From the NCBI GenBank assembly GCA_015067175.1, contig SVMX01000010.1, forward strand, positions 43,028-107,027: DNA of 64,000 nucleotides. Reading direction: 5' to 3'. A program made the translations under genes and the position numbers. The notes under the pieces were generated by a model. It worked only from the letters and a program-made list of their open reading frames with translations, was not told the DNA's origin and did no database searches. Origin of the DNA: Oscillospiraceae bacterium. Lineage in GTDB: Bacteria > Bacillota > Clostridia > Oscillospirales > Ruminococcaceae. Below are positions 1-10,137 of the stretch, piece by piece (the stretch's first letter is position 1; each line of letters opens with the position of its first letter).

Positions 1-2
1 CC

Positions 3-2414
3 TACTATATCGGCTCGATGTGTGATCGACCCTACAGATTTATGCGTGCCGACCCTTGTGCATATCTCGTTGCGGCACACAGAGGACTTATCTCACGCAA
101 AACGCTGCTGCATACGCTGTTTCAGGAGAATATGCTGACATATTCGCTCAGTCAGCTGTCATTCCTTATCACTGCAGTACGCGACAGCGACAGAGATGTA
201 TCAAACCGCAGAAACGGCGCTTATCGCAGAATTAACGGCACCGACAGGCTGAAAAAGCTGTTAGGCAGCCCCGAAAACTATGATGAGGAATACAAGCGCT
301 TCTGCGAGCTTATCACGGATATGTATGAGACCGTTGTCGGCGAGGTGCTTTCCGTGGAGCTTGGACGCGGTGATTCACCAACGAAATATTCAGCTGTTAT
401 CCCTAAGATAGAGCGTATCTACGGCGCTAAATACTTCACGAAGATACTCGCCGCACTCGGAAAAGACACCCTTGACCGCTCCACATATTTCTACGGAGAT
501 AAGGCTCTTTCAAAGAAGAGCTGTCTTTCAATGCTGCTTGCGGTGTGTATACCCTTTGGCACTGAAAGCGCAGAAGAACTGGGCGAGCTGCTGAAAGCTG
601 CTGATATCTCCGACAAAAGGCTGGTTGAAGCGGCGCTCTACTCGCCCGAATGGCTGGGACTTGCAGAGGAGCTTCTCGGCTGGGAGGGCTTCCAGTCTGC
701 CTGCTATTACTTCATGGCGCACATGAACGAACGATTTGACAACCGCCGCGCCGCCATGATAGCAAAATACACTCCGCTCTCACCCGGACAGCTTTACAGA
801 GGTGCTTTTGACATCAAGTGGTTCAGAAGCGCTTATGAGGCTATGGGCGAAAAGCGTTTTGACCTTATCTACAACGCGGCAAAATATATCTCTGACGGAA
901 CAAAGCACTCCCGCGCAAGAAAATACGCTGACGCGGTGCTGGGCAAGATAGCTTCCGCAGAGGCAGAGACAGCAATATCCGACAAGCGCAACAAGGACCT
1001 ACTTATGGCCTATGCGCTTATTCCGCTGAAGAACGACAAAGAGCTTCGCGAAAGATATCTGTTCCTGCAAAAATTCCTTAAAGAGAGCAAGAAATTCGGC
1101 GCACAGCGCATACAGAGCGAGAAGATAGCGGTCGAAACGGCGCTAGATAACCTCGCACTTAACGCGGGCTTCACCGACACGATGCGCCTTACGCTGCGCA
1201 TGGAGGGCAAGATTGCCGAGGACAACGCTGAGCTTTTTGAGGATAATATCATTGACGGAGTTTCACTGAAGCTTAGTGTAGACGAGTACGGCAAGTCAGA
1301 AATAATCTGCGCTAAAGACGGTAAGGCTCTCAAATCAATTCCCGCAAAGCTGAAAAAACACGAATATGTGCTTCGGCTGACGGCTATGAAAAAGCAGCTC
1401 ACCGAACAGTTCCGCCGTACAAAAATAATGCTGGAGCAGGCGATGGAGGATAGCACGGAATTTACCGCGGAGGAGCTTTCGCTGCTTGCGGAAAGTCCCG
1501 TTGCAGCCGCACTTTTGAACAAGCTGGTGTTCCGCTCGGGCGAGGCGCTCGGATTTTTACAGGGAATGCAGCTCGTTTCCTGCGATGGCAGCATAGCAAA
1601 GCTCACCGCAAAGGATACGCTGATTGTTGCGCACCCCTACCACATTTATTCCGCAAAAAAATGGCCCGAATATCAGCAGTATCTCTTTAAAAACAGCATA
1701 GTTCAGCCGTTCAAGCAGGTATTCAGAGAGCTGTATGTAAAGACCGAGGAGGAAGCGCTCATGCCGCGCAGCATGCGCTACTCCGGCAATCAGATACAGC
1801 CTAACAAGGCTGCGGCTTGCTTAAAGACCCGCCGCTGGATAGCCGATGTGGAAAACGGAATGCAAAAGGTATTCTATAAGGACGATATAATCGCGACCAT
1901 GTACGCAATGGCGGACTGGTTCTCCCCTGCTGATATTGAGGCTCCCACACTGGAATGGGTAGAGTTCTTCAACAGAAACAACGGTATGCCGCTGGAAATC
2001 AGAAACGTGCCCGAAGTTATATTCTCCGAAGTAATGCGCGATGTTGACCTTGCAGTTAGCGTTGCCCACGCAGGCGGCGTTGACCCAGAGACCTCTCACT
2101 CCACTATTGAGATGCGTGCGGCTCTGCTTGAATTTACATTGCCGCTGTTCAAGCTCAATAATGTGCGTATTGAGGGTGCTCACGCACATATTGAGGGTAG
2201 CCGCGCAAGCTATACGGTACACCTCGGAAGCGGTGTTATCCACAAAAAAGGCGGCGCAATGATAGCAGTTTTGCCTGTTAACTCACAGCACAGAGGCAGA
2301 TTGTTCCTGCCGTTTGCAGACGATGACCCCAAGACCGCGGAGATAATCACCAAGGTGCTGCTTTTCGCAGAGGATAAAAAAATCAAAGATCCGTTCATTC
2401 TTGAACAGATCTGA
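3..2414 (+). CDS. DUF4132-family protein (C-terminal part; ORF runs off the left edge)
   Basis: Frame is open upstream of the annotated ATG at 18 (YYIGSM...); C-terminus GRLFLPFADDDPKTAEIITKVLLFAEDKKIKDPFILEQI is typical of DUF4132 proteins. Confidence 0.75.
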   Translation, partial: YYIGSMCDRPYRFMRADPCAYLVAAHRGLISRKTLLHTLFQENMLTYSLSQLSFLITAVRDSDRDVSNRRNGAYRRINGTDRLKKLLGSPENYDEEYKRFCELITDMYETVVGEVLSVELGRGDSPTKYSAVIPKIERIYGAKYFTKILAALGKDTLDRSTYFYGDKALSKKSCLSMLLAVCIPFGTESAEELGELLKAADISDKRLVEAALYSPEWLGLAEELLGWEGFQSACYYFMAHMNERFDNRRAAMIAKYTPLSPGQLYRGAFDIKWFRSAYEAMGEKRFDLIYNAAKYISDGTKHSRARKYADAVLGKIASAEAETAISDKRNKDLLMAYALIPLKNDKELRERYLFLQKFLKESKKFGAQRIQSEKIAVETALDNLALNAGFTDTMRLTLRMEGKIAEDNAELFEDNIIDGVSLKLSVDEYGKSEIICAKDGKALKSIPAKLKKHEYVLRLTAMKKQLTEQFRRTKIMLEQAMEDSTEFTAEELSLLAESPVAAALLNKLVFRSGEALGFLQGMQLVSCDGSIAKLTAKDTLIVAHPYHIYSAKKWPEYQQYLFKNSIVQPFKQVFRELYVKTEEEALMPRSMRYSGNQIQPNKAAACLKTRRWIADVENGMQKVFYKDDIIATMYAMADWFSPADIEAPTLEWVEFFNRNNGMPLEIRNVPEVIFSEVMRDVDLAVSVAHAGGVDPETSHSTIEMRAALLEFTLPLFKLNNVRIEGAHAHIEGSRASYTVHLGSGVIHKKGGAMIAVLPVNSQHRGRLFLPFADDDPKTAEIITKVLLFAEDKKIKDPFILEQI

Positions 2415-2431
2415 GCACTGAATTAAGGTTA

Positions 2432-2472
2432 TAAAAAACGGGAGCAGTGCACGCTTGCTCCCGTTTTTCTTT
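2432..2472. terminator. Rho-independent terminator
   Basis: aaaaaACGGGAGCAgtgcacgcTTGCTCCCGTttttctt hairpin plus T-run. Confidence 0.8.
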
Positions 2473-2520
2473 ACACACTAAGCCGATACTGCTTTCTCCT
2501 CCGAGTTAATATTCCCTTTA

Positions 2521-3555
2521 TCAAAAGCACTTGCCGCCTTTGTAGTCCTCGGTATTGCCGCAGCGATAGCAAAGCTCGTTTGCGCATTGTTTTTTCTGCG
2601 CTATATCAACAATGTTGCGTACAGTTGTTTCAGCGATGTTTTCAAGCGCCTCCTCGGTAAGAAACGCCTGATGTGAAGATACTATGACATTCGGCATGGA
2701 AATTAGCCTTGCAAGCGTATCGTCTTCCATGATGTGACCCGAATAGTCCTCGAAGAAGAAATCGGATTCCTCCTCATATACATCAAGGCAGGCTGCGCCG
2801 ACCTTGCGGGATTTTATGCCTGCGAGCAGAGCCTCGGCGTCCACAAGCGAGCCTCTCGATGTATTGAGGATAACAACGCCCTGCTTGCATTTTGCAAGAG
2901 AATCCTCGTTGATGATATGGTAGGTGTCATCTGTAAGCGGACAATGCAGCGAGATGATATTGCTGTTTTCGAAAAGCTCGTCAAGACCGACATATCTTAT
3001 CGTATCTCCGTTGTCGAGCCCCTCCGCAGGATACTTGTCATAAGCAAGCACTTTCATGCCAAAGCCGCGGCAGATATCAATAAATACACGTCCGATCTTG
3101 CCTGTGCCGATTACTCCCACGGTTTTTCCGTGAAGATCAAAGCCTGTGAGACCTGAAAGGCTGAAATTGAAGTCCCTAGTCCTGATATATGATTTGTGGA
3201 TACGTCTTACAGATGTCAGCAGCAGAGCCATTGTATGCTCCGCGACCGCGTATGGCGAATATGCGGGAACGCGCACAACGTGCAGCTTTCCGAAAGCGTG
3301 CTTCATATCCACGTTATTAAAGCCCGCGCAGCGAAGCGCAACGATATTCACACCCATCTCACGCAAGCTGTCAATTACCTCTGCGTCGACGGTATCGTTA
3401 ACAAAAACACATACTCCGTCAAAGCCTTTAGCAAGCTCCACTGTATCGGAATTAAGCTTTGTTTCAAAAAACTTAAATTCCACTCCGTTTTTGCTGCCGT
3501 ATTTTTCGAAAAACGGTTTGTCGTAAGGCTTGGCATCAAAAAAAGCAAATCTCAT
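2521..3555 (-). CDS. D-lactate / 2-hydroxyacid dehydrogenase
   Basis: GKTVGVIGTGKIGRVFIDICRGFGMKVLAYD NAD-binding motif; ...VILNTSRGSLVDAEAL. Confidence 0.88.
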   Translation of the reverse strand: MRFAFFDAKPYDKPFFEKYGSKNGVEFKFFETKLNSDTVELAKGFDGVCVFVNDTVDAEVIDSLREMGVNIVALRCAGFNNVDMKHAFGKLHVVRVPAYSPYAVAEHTMALLLTSVRRIHKSYIRTRDFNFSLSGLTGFDLHGKTVGVIGTGKIGRVFIDICRGFGMKVLAYDKYPAEGLDNGDTIRYVGLDELFENSNIISLHCPLTDDTYHIINEDSLAKCKQGVVILNTSRGSLVDAEALLAGIKSRKVGAACLDVYEEESDFFFEDYSGHIMEDDTLARLISMPNVIVSSHQAFLTEEALENIAETTVRNIVDIAQKKQCANELCYRCGNTEDYKGGKCF

Positions 3556-3728
3556 AGTCTTTACCTCCTTGAGTTTATATCTATATTATGATAATATTTT
3601 TTGAAATATATGTTGAAAGCTCAACAATATGCATTATGATAAACGCAACGCTCTTTCAAAGTTCTATTTTGAATATTGCTGCAAATTTCTTTACATTCCA
3701 AAAAACTTTTGTAATTGATAAACTTGAA

Positions 3729-4730
3729 TTATACCGTAGTTTTATAGAATATCAGCGTGAACTGTGAGCCGTGAGGCTCAACGCCCTTTGCCTTGATAAT
3801 GCCGCCCTGCGCTGTTATGATCTGCCGAGAAAAAGCAAGTCCTATGCCATAACCCTGATGTAAAACATTATCAGCTTTGTAAAATCTCTCGAAAATGTGC
3901 GGCAAATCCTTATCGCTTATTCCGCTGCCGTTGTCGCTGATGTTTATTGTAACCGCAACAGGACTTTCTTTAGCTTTTATTTCTATAGTGCCGGAGTTTT
4001 CTGTATGCTCTATACAGTTCTTTATAATATTGCGCAGTGCCTCAACTGTCCAGTTTTTATCGCAGAAAATCTTATCTGCTTCTGTTTCTGTCTTTATTTC
4101 AACGCCTCTTATTTCAGCCATTATATCTAATGATGATACAGCAGTGCTGATAAGCGAACGGCATGGAATATCTTCCTTATGTAATTCCACTGCCCCTGCG
4201 TCAAACGAGGACATTTTAAGCAGCGTTTCAATAAGCCACTCTGTTCTTGACAGGATATCAGAAAGCTTCCGTAGGTTTGTTATACGATCCCTGTCACTAA
4301 GCTCCTTTGTCCTGAGAACAGTCAGGATAAGCGACATTGAGGTAAGCGGAGTTTTAAGCTGATGAGATATATCCGCAAGCACGTCTTTCAGATACTCTCG
4401 CTCTGCTTTAAGTGCAGTGTTCTGCTCCCTTATTCTCTTTGTCATCTTGTGTATCTCACTTTTGAGTATGCTTATCTCACCCTCATCGCAGCTTGAAAAG
4501 GAAACGCTGTCATCACCGCCCAGCACCCTATCAATATCATCACATAACACCGCAAGCTTTCTGTAGCGCTTTTTATGAAAAGCAATATGAACAATGATAA
4601 CTGCTACACCCATAACAAGCGCCGCAACGCCTGCAATAATATTCAAGCAAAAACACAGAGCGGAAAACAGCGCGACAATCACTGATTCAATAATAAGCTC
4701 ATTCTTTATTTCGGGATTTCTGAACAGCAT
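3729..4730 (-). CDS. Sensor histidine kinase
   Basis: DISHQLKTPLTSM H-box, N-box IIKNCIEHT, G-box DNGSGISDKDLPHIFERFYKAD, GYGIGLAFSRQI. Confidence 0.92.
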   Translation of the reverse strand: MLFRNPEIKNELIIESVIVALFSALCFCLNIIAGVAALVMGVAVIIVHIAFHKKRYRKLAVLCDDIDRVLGGDDSVSFSSCDEGEISILKSEIHKMTKRIREQNTALKAEREYLKDVLADISHQLKTPLTSMSLILTVLRTKELSDRDRITNLRKLSDILSRTEWLIETLLKMSSFDAGAVELHKEDIPCRSLISTAVSSLDIMAEIRGVEIKTETEADKIFCDKNWTVEALRNIIKNCIEHTENSGTIEIKAKESPVAVTINISDNGSGISDKDLPHIFERFYKADNVLHQGYGIGLAFSRQIITAQGGIIKAKGVEPHGSQFTLIFYKTTV

Positions 4731-5401
4731 TATTGCTCCTCCGCCTTGTAACCCAGACCACGCACTGTCTTTATCAGCAACGGGTTCTGAGGGTCGTCCT
4801 CTATCTTTTCACGCAGACGCTTTATGTATACGGTAAGCGTGTTATCATTGACAAACTCTCCTCCGACTGTCCAAAGCTCATCAATAAGCTTATCCCTGGA
4901 AAAAAGGACACCCTTATTTGACGCAAACAACAGTAATAACCTGTATTCAAGCGCCGAAAGAAATATCTCCTCGCCCGCCTTGAACACAGCGCCCTTTGCT
5001 GTGTCAATGCGGATATTCCCAAGTGAAAGCTCCTGTCTGTCTGTGCGCTTTCTTCTTATCACGCTTTTTATGCGCGCCGCAAGCTCACGCGGACGAAACG
5101 GCTTTGTGATATAATCATCTGCGCCAAGCTCAAGCCCTGCAACAGTAGACGCTTCGTCACCCGAGGCGGTCAAAAATACTATCGGCACATCTGACATTCC
5201 TCTTATATGTGCGCATATAGAAAATCCGTTGCCGTCACCCAGAGAAATATCAAGCAGTATGCAGTCGAAATTCATTTCAGAAATATAGGAATAAGCTTCC
5301 CGCTGACCATTCGCGCCACAGACATTATAACCCTCGGCTTTTAGAAATTCCGTCAGACTGCTGCGAAGCTCTTTGTCGTCTTCGACCAAAAGAATGTTCA
5401 T
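4730..5401 (-). CDS. OmpR-family response regulator
   Basis: MNILLVEDDKELRSSLTEFLKAEGY...LLDISLGDGNGF; C-terminal winged helix; overlaps kinase start. Confidence 0.92.
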   Translation of the reverse strand: MNILLVEDDKELRSSLTEFLKAEGYNVCGANGQREAYSYISEMNFDCILLDISLGDGNGFSICAHIRGMSDVPIVFLTASGDEASTVAGLELGADDYITKPFRPRELAARIKSVIRRKRTDRQELSLGNIRIDTAKGAVFKAGEEIFLSALEYRLLLLFASNKGVLFSRDKLIDELWTVGGEFVNDNTLTVYIKRLREKIEDDPQNPLLIKTVRGLGYKAEEQ

Positions 5402-5542
5402 TGTTTTCTCACCCAATATAAATATAACACAATCCGAGCAAACTTTCAAGGAATGTGACAAAATTGTAACTATAAATTCACGTCAAAGTAATAAAGCTGT
5501 GCTATACTTATAGCATAATAAAACACGAAAGGACATTCCGAT

Positions 5543-6223
5543 ATGGATATACTCAAAACAGAAGATCTCACAAAGATCTACGGAAAAGGCGAAAACGAGG
5601 TAAGGGCGCTTAACGGGATTTCCCTCACCGTACCCGAGGGACAGATGACGGCGATAATAGGCCCCAGCGGCTCGGGAAAGTCCACGCTCCTGCACCTTAT
5701 CGGCGGCGTTGACCGTCCGACAGCGGGCAAGGTTTTTGTAAACGGCGAGGATGTTTACAAGCAGAGCGACAAGCATCTTGCCGTGTTCAGAAGACGGCAC
5801 GTGGGACTTATATATCAGTTCTACAACCTGATACCGATACTCTCTGTAAGAGATAATATCACATTACCGATGCAGATGGACGGACGTAAGCCCGACGAGA
5901 AAAAACTGATGATGCTTTCGGAAAAGCTTGGCATAGCTGGTCGCCTTAATGCCCTCCCGTCGCAGCTTTCGGGCGGACAACAACAGCGAGTTTCCATCTG
6001 CCGAGCTTTGTTTTCAAATCCGTCTATTCTGCTTGCCGACGAGCCAACAGGTAACCTCGACAGCAAAAACAGCCGCGAGATAATCGAGCTTTTGAGGGCG
6101 TCTAACAAGGAATTCAGACAAACGATGCTTATCATCACCCACGATGAGGATATTGCGCTTCAGTGCGACCGTATCATTGCGATAGAGGACGGACAAATAA
6201 TCCGTGACGAGGTGGTAAAATGA
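5543..6223 (+). CDS. ABC transporter ATP-binding protein (MacB/BceA type)
   Basis: Walker A GPSGSGKST, signature LSGGQQQR, LLADEPTGNLD. Confidence 0.93.
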   Translation: MDILKTEDLTKIYGKGENEVRALNGISLTVPEGQMTAIIGPSGSGKSTLLHLIGGVDRPTAGKVFVNGEDVYKQSDKHLAVFRRRHVGLIYQFYNLIPILSVRDNITLPMQMDGRKPDEKKLMMLSEKLGIAGRLNALPSQLSGGQQQRVSICRALFSNPSILLADEPTGNLDSKNSREIIELLRASNKEFRQTMLIITHDEDIALQCDRIIAIEDGQIIRDEVVK

Positions 6224-8511
6224 GCTTTTCACAAAAACTTGCAGGAAAATACATACTCTCGCAAAAGCGGCATTCTGTATTCACAATACTCAGCATAACA
6301 GCAGCAGTGCTGTTTATTACGGTTGTATTTACGCTGTTTGCGTCGTACTGGGACACGATGAAGAACGCAAACCTTGAACGATGGCCCTGGCACGCAGCTG
6401 TTTATGACCTTACCGACGAAGAAATCGAGCTATTCAGGGATAATGATTTCGTTGAAAAGGTAGAAGTCAAGACCTTTGAGGGCAGCGACGGAAATATACA
6501 CACAGATACATATCTGCTGTTTACCCGTGATATTCACGACCCAACTACGCTTATACGCACAGTTCTGGACGAAAGTAGACCAAAATGCGAGATAAACAGC
6601 GAACTGCTCTTCTACGAGCTTATAGGCGTCCATTCCAAAGCAAGATTCGTTATGGTTTTTTCGCTTCTCTATGTATTCATCTTTATTTTTATAATCTGCG
6701 CTAGATTTATTATTGACACCGCATTTGAGATCTCCTCTAAAGAAAGAGAAATGCAGTTCGGTATACTTGCCTCCCTCGGTGCTTCAAGAAAACAGATTGT
6801 AAGGATAATACTGTGGGAGGGCATTATACTGTCGCTCATAGCGATACCGATAGGAATACTCCTCGGAATTGGCGCAAGCTATATTATTTTTGACTCGGTT
6901 ATTTCTACCGATATACTGCTTGCTCTTCTTGGCGTTGAGGGCAGTGCCGCCGTATTCTCTGTGCCGCTTATCTATATGGCGGCAGCGGCAATAACATCGC
7001 TTATTTGGGTAATGCTTTCGGCATACGGAACAGGTATGCGCTTTGCGAAAAAGCCGCCCGTCGAGGTAATACGCCGCAGCGGAGAGAAGATAAAAAAGGT
7101 AAAAAAGAGCCGTATTCTCGGAAAGCTCGGTGGAATCGTCGGAACGCTTGCTTCAAGAAACGTAAGAAGAAACAAAAAGCGCTTTGTGATCACTGTTGTA
7201 TCCATAACACTATCGTTTGCTCTCACAGTGATAATGACATCAATCATCACCTATACCGATGAAGTGATAGCATATAACCGAAACAGCGACGCTTTAGTTA
7301 ACCCGTATTGTCACTATTTCGTAGATCAGGCAGCGCGCAGTAATGTTGGCGAAACTCATTTTGACAGAGAATACTCACCCGAATACATAAAAGAGGGTTA
7401 TGAACTGATAAAAGGCACAGGCTGTTTAGCACAGATCGAAGTGAGTGAATTTTGCAGTATAGCACCCGACGAGCTTGCTTTACACGAAAACTTTTTTGAT
7501 TACACAGGGTATGATGATGTTTTTCTTGATATAAGATATTTCAACGAAGAATATTACAACTATGCTTTCAACGGCAACCCGCCTGTCCCCTACAGCGAGC
7601 TGAGAGGCGGAAATTATGTGGTTACAAATTATGCGAAATATTCCAATATACTTGCAGGAGAATGTCCCGTAAATTATGAAGCAGACGGCAGCTTCAGCGG
7701 TTTTACCAGCCGCATCGTCTTTGAGAACAATCTCAGAGAGGGCGACAACGCAACGCTGGTGAAGTATTCTCCTTACGATGATGACAGAAAGGCTTATGAG
7801 ATTACAAACGAAATACAGGGTAATATAATCGGAAGCGGAACACCGACTGTCGGATTTGAAAGCCATGGCGATCAAATTACGCTGATAGGCTGTGAGGAGG
7901 ATTATTTTGATAAGATAGCGACAGACTCACGCGCTATGTTCGGCGGCACATATTATTTGGTGCTTAGCGATAAGCAGAGGCAGGATCTTCAGAAAACGGA
8001 TATCTCTATCAAAGATTATATCGAAAACACTGATTATTTCACTCTGATCTACAGCGACGTTGATGGATTGATAAACACAGAGCGCTTCAACAGCGCAATG
8101 AGAGTGATAAGCGCGGCAATAATTATTTTGATAACCGTGATAGCGCTGATAAACGAGGTGAACATAATCTCGACAGGAATACTCAACCGCCGCCGTGAAA
8201 TAGCGTCGCTTCGTGCGCTGGGTATGACAAAGGGTCAGCTTACGGGAATGACGCTGATAGAATGCGGTTTGTATTCGGTTGTTTCAGCTATAGCAACGCT
8301 GCTTATCTGTGAGCCGCTTGCATTTTTCATCAATACCAGATTTGTGACGGGACAGGAAGCAGGAGCGCCGGAGTTCTCCTATACGACTCCTATAACCGCG
8401 GTGCTGCTGATCCTTATACCTGTATTTCTCGCAGGAATCATCACCGCATTCTCTTCCCTTTCGGGCTTCAACAAAAATACCATTAGTGAGGAAATGATGG
8501 CAATAGAATAA
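6220..8511 (+). CDS. ABC transporter permease (FtsX-like)
   Basis: Two FtsX-like hydrophobic blocks (EREMQFGILASLGASRKQI; RREIASLRALGMTKGQL); ATGA overlap with the ATPase. Confidence 0.9.
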   Translation: MSFSQKLAGKYILSQKRHSVFTILSITAAVLFITVVFTLFASYWDTMKNANLERWPWHAAVYDLTDEEIELFRDNDFVEKVEVKTFEGSDGNIHTDTYLLFTRDIHDPTTLIRTVLDESRPKCEINSELLFYELIGVHSKARFVMVFSLLYVFIFIFIICARFIIDTAFEISSKEREMQFGILASLGASRKQIVRIILWEGIILSLIAIPIGILLGIGASYIIFDSVISTDILLALLGVEGSAAVFSVPLIYMAAAAITSLIWVMLSAYGTGMRFAKKPPVEVIRRSGEKIKKVKKSRILGKLGGIVGTLASRNVRRNKKRFVITVVSITLSFALTVIMTSIITYTDEVIAYNRNSDALVNPYCHYFVDQAARSNVGETHFDREYSPEYIKEGYELIKGTGCLAQIEVSEFCSIAPDELALHENFFDYTGYDDVFLDIRYFNEEYYNYAFNGNPPVPYSELRGGNYVVTNYAKYSNILAGECPVNYEADGSFSGFTSRIVFENNLREGDNATLVKYSPYDDDRKAYEITNEIQGNIIGSGTPTVGFESHGDQITLIGCEEDYFDKIATDSRAMFGGTYYLVLSDKQRQDLQKTDISIKDYIENTDYFTLIYSDVDGLINTERFNSAMRVISAAIIILITVIALINEVNIISTGILNRRREIASLRALGMTKGQLTGMTLIECGLYSVVSAIATLLICEPLAFFINTRFVTGQEAGAPEFSYTTPITAVLLILIPVFLAGIITAFSSLSGFNKNTISEEMMAIE

Positions 8512-8531
8512 CAGCCCGTTATACTGAAAAG

Positions 8532-8564
8532 CGGTATCGCGTATAGGGACGATACCGTTTTTTG
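8532..8564. terminator. Rho-independent terminator
   Basis: CGGTATCGcgtatagggaCGATACCGttttttg. Confidence 0.75.
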
Positions 8565-8842
8565 TCATATTCCGCTGTTTGGTATTACAACTTTTTCTGT
8601 TGTAAATGCAAATTATAAAATCGGCTATGTTTTGGGATCATTTACATCAATTTGGTTTATTGAATCCATTCCTCTATCCATATTAAGCAAAGAAATCGCC
8701 GCAGGTCATGCGGCGATCTTGTAATTATTTAAGAAACCTACAAGCCACTTCCAAACCAATTGCAACACTTTGCCGATAAGGTCAGAAACGGCTTTGAGGT
8801 CTGTGGAATGTCTCTGTAAAAAGCTTCAGAGAGACTGCGAGA

Positions 8843-9823
8843 TCACTCCCACTCGATAGTGCCAACAGGCTTAGGCGTCAGATCATAAAGCACTCTGTTG
8901 ATACCCTCGACCTCTGCAGTGATACGAGCAGTAATCTTATGCAGCAGCGCATAAGGAATCTCCTCAATGGTAGCACTCATCGCGTCGGTTGTATTGACCG
9001 CGCGGATAATAGCAGGCCAACCCTCATAACGCTTGCTGTCCTTAACACCAACACTCTTCATATCGGGAACAGCAATGAAATACTGCCAAACCGTCTTGTT
9101 AAGACCAGCATTCTCAAACTCCTCGCGCAGGATAGCGTCAGCTTCGCGCAGAGCATGCAGTCTGTCGCGTGTGATAGCGCCAAGGCAACGCACACCAAGA
9201 CCGGGACCGGGGAAAGGTTGACGATCAACCATGCTAGCAGGCAGACCAAGCGCCTTGCCAACAACACGGACTTCGTCCTTGTACAACAGCTTTACAGGCT
9301 CTACAAGCTCAAACTGCATATCCTCAGGCAGACCGCCTACATTGTGATGTGCCTTAACGCCGTCACTCTCAAGAATGTCAGGATAGATAGTTCCCTGTGC
9401 AAGGAAGCTTATACCCTCAAGCTTGCTTGCTTCTTCATCAAATACCTTGATGAACTCGCCGCCGATTATCTTACGCTTCTTTTCAGGCTCTGCAACATCT
9501 TTAAGCAGGTCAAGGAAACGATCTGTAGCGTCAATATAGATAAGGTTTGCGTCAAGCTGGTTCTGGAACACTTCAATTACCTGCTCGCTCTCACCTTTTC
9601 TCATAAGTCCGTGGTTAACGTGCACGCACACGAGCTGCTTGCCGATAGCTTTAATAAGCAGCGCCGCAACAACAGAGCTGTCAACTCCGCCCGAAAGCGC
9701 GAGAAGAACCTTCTTGTCGCCTACCTGTGCACGAACAGCAGCTACCTGCTCGTCGATAAAAGCATTTGCAAGCTCGGGAGTGGTGATACGCTGCATTGAA
9801 TCCGGTCTTTTGTTTGTGTCCAT
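8843..9823 (-). CDS. guaA: GMP synthase ATP-pyrophosphatase subunit (no glutaminase domain)
   Basis: LLALSGGVDSSVVAALL P-loop; DRQPFPGPGLGVRCLGAITRDRL; C-terminus LTPKPVGTIEWE. Confidence 0.92.
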   Translation of the reverse strand: MDTNKRPDSMQRITTPELANAFIDEQVAAVRAQVGDKKVLLALSGGVDSSVVAALLIKAIGKQLVCVHVNHGLMRKGESEQVIEVFQNQLDANLIYIDATDRFLDLLKDVAEPEKKRKIIGGEFIKVFDEEASKLEGISFLAQGTIYPDILESDGVKAHHNVGGLPEDMQFELVEPVKLLYKDEVRVVGKALGLPASMVDRQPFPGPGLGVRCLGAITRDRLHALREADAILREEFENAGLNKTVWQYFIAVPDMKSVGVKDSKRYEGWPAIIRAVNTTDAMSATIEEIPYALLHKITARITAEVEGINRVLYDLTPKPVGTIEWE

Positions 9824-10097
9824 ATTGTCCTCCTTATATATACGGCATCTGAGATGCCGATGTGTATACAATGTTTTTGCAAGATTAGTTTAAAAAAGCT
9901 TCACAAACGGTAGCGAGCAACCGATATTCGGTGCGGTTGTCGTTTATAACTGCGGTCTATAGTCCAACAATAGCCAACTTTAAGAAATCTGCTAGGATAA
10001 GTATATCATATTTCTTCGCAAATATCAAGTATTCTTTTAACTCTTTTTTAAAAAAAATACACTGAAAATGAAAGTTATAAACAAAAAAAAATCAAAA

Positions 10098-10134
10098 CAC
10101 CCCAAGATCTGCGAACACTGACCTCGGGGTGTAA
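10098..10134. terminator. Stem-loop terminator 3' of the GGDEF gene
   Basis: ACACCCCaAGatctgcgaacactgacCTcGGGGTGT. Confidence 0.65.
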
Positions 10135-10137
10135 CAA

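Noticed and set aside
1010-1606. 198-aa minus-strand ORF inside the DUF4132 gene
   Set aside because: Ser-rich antisense translation, no RBS or recognisable motif.
8695-8842. Small hydrophobic peptide (LQLVWKWLVGFLNNYKIAA) 3' of guaA
   Set aside because: No convincing start codon or RBS; the stop overlaps a terminator hairpin (ATCGCCGCAggtcaTGCGGCGAT).
8939-9799. 286-aa plus-strand ORF opposite guaA
   Set aside because: Fully antisense to a strongly conserved gene.
9893-10030. Purine riboswitch upstream of guaA
   Set aside because: The conserved purine-riboswitch core and loop-loop sequences are not present.
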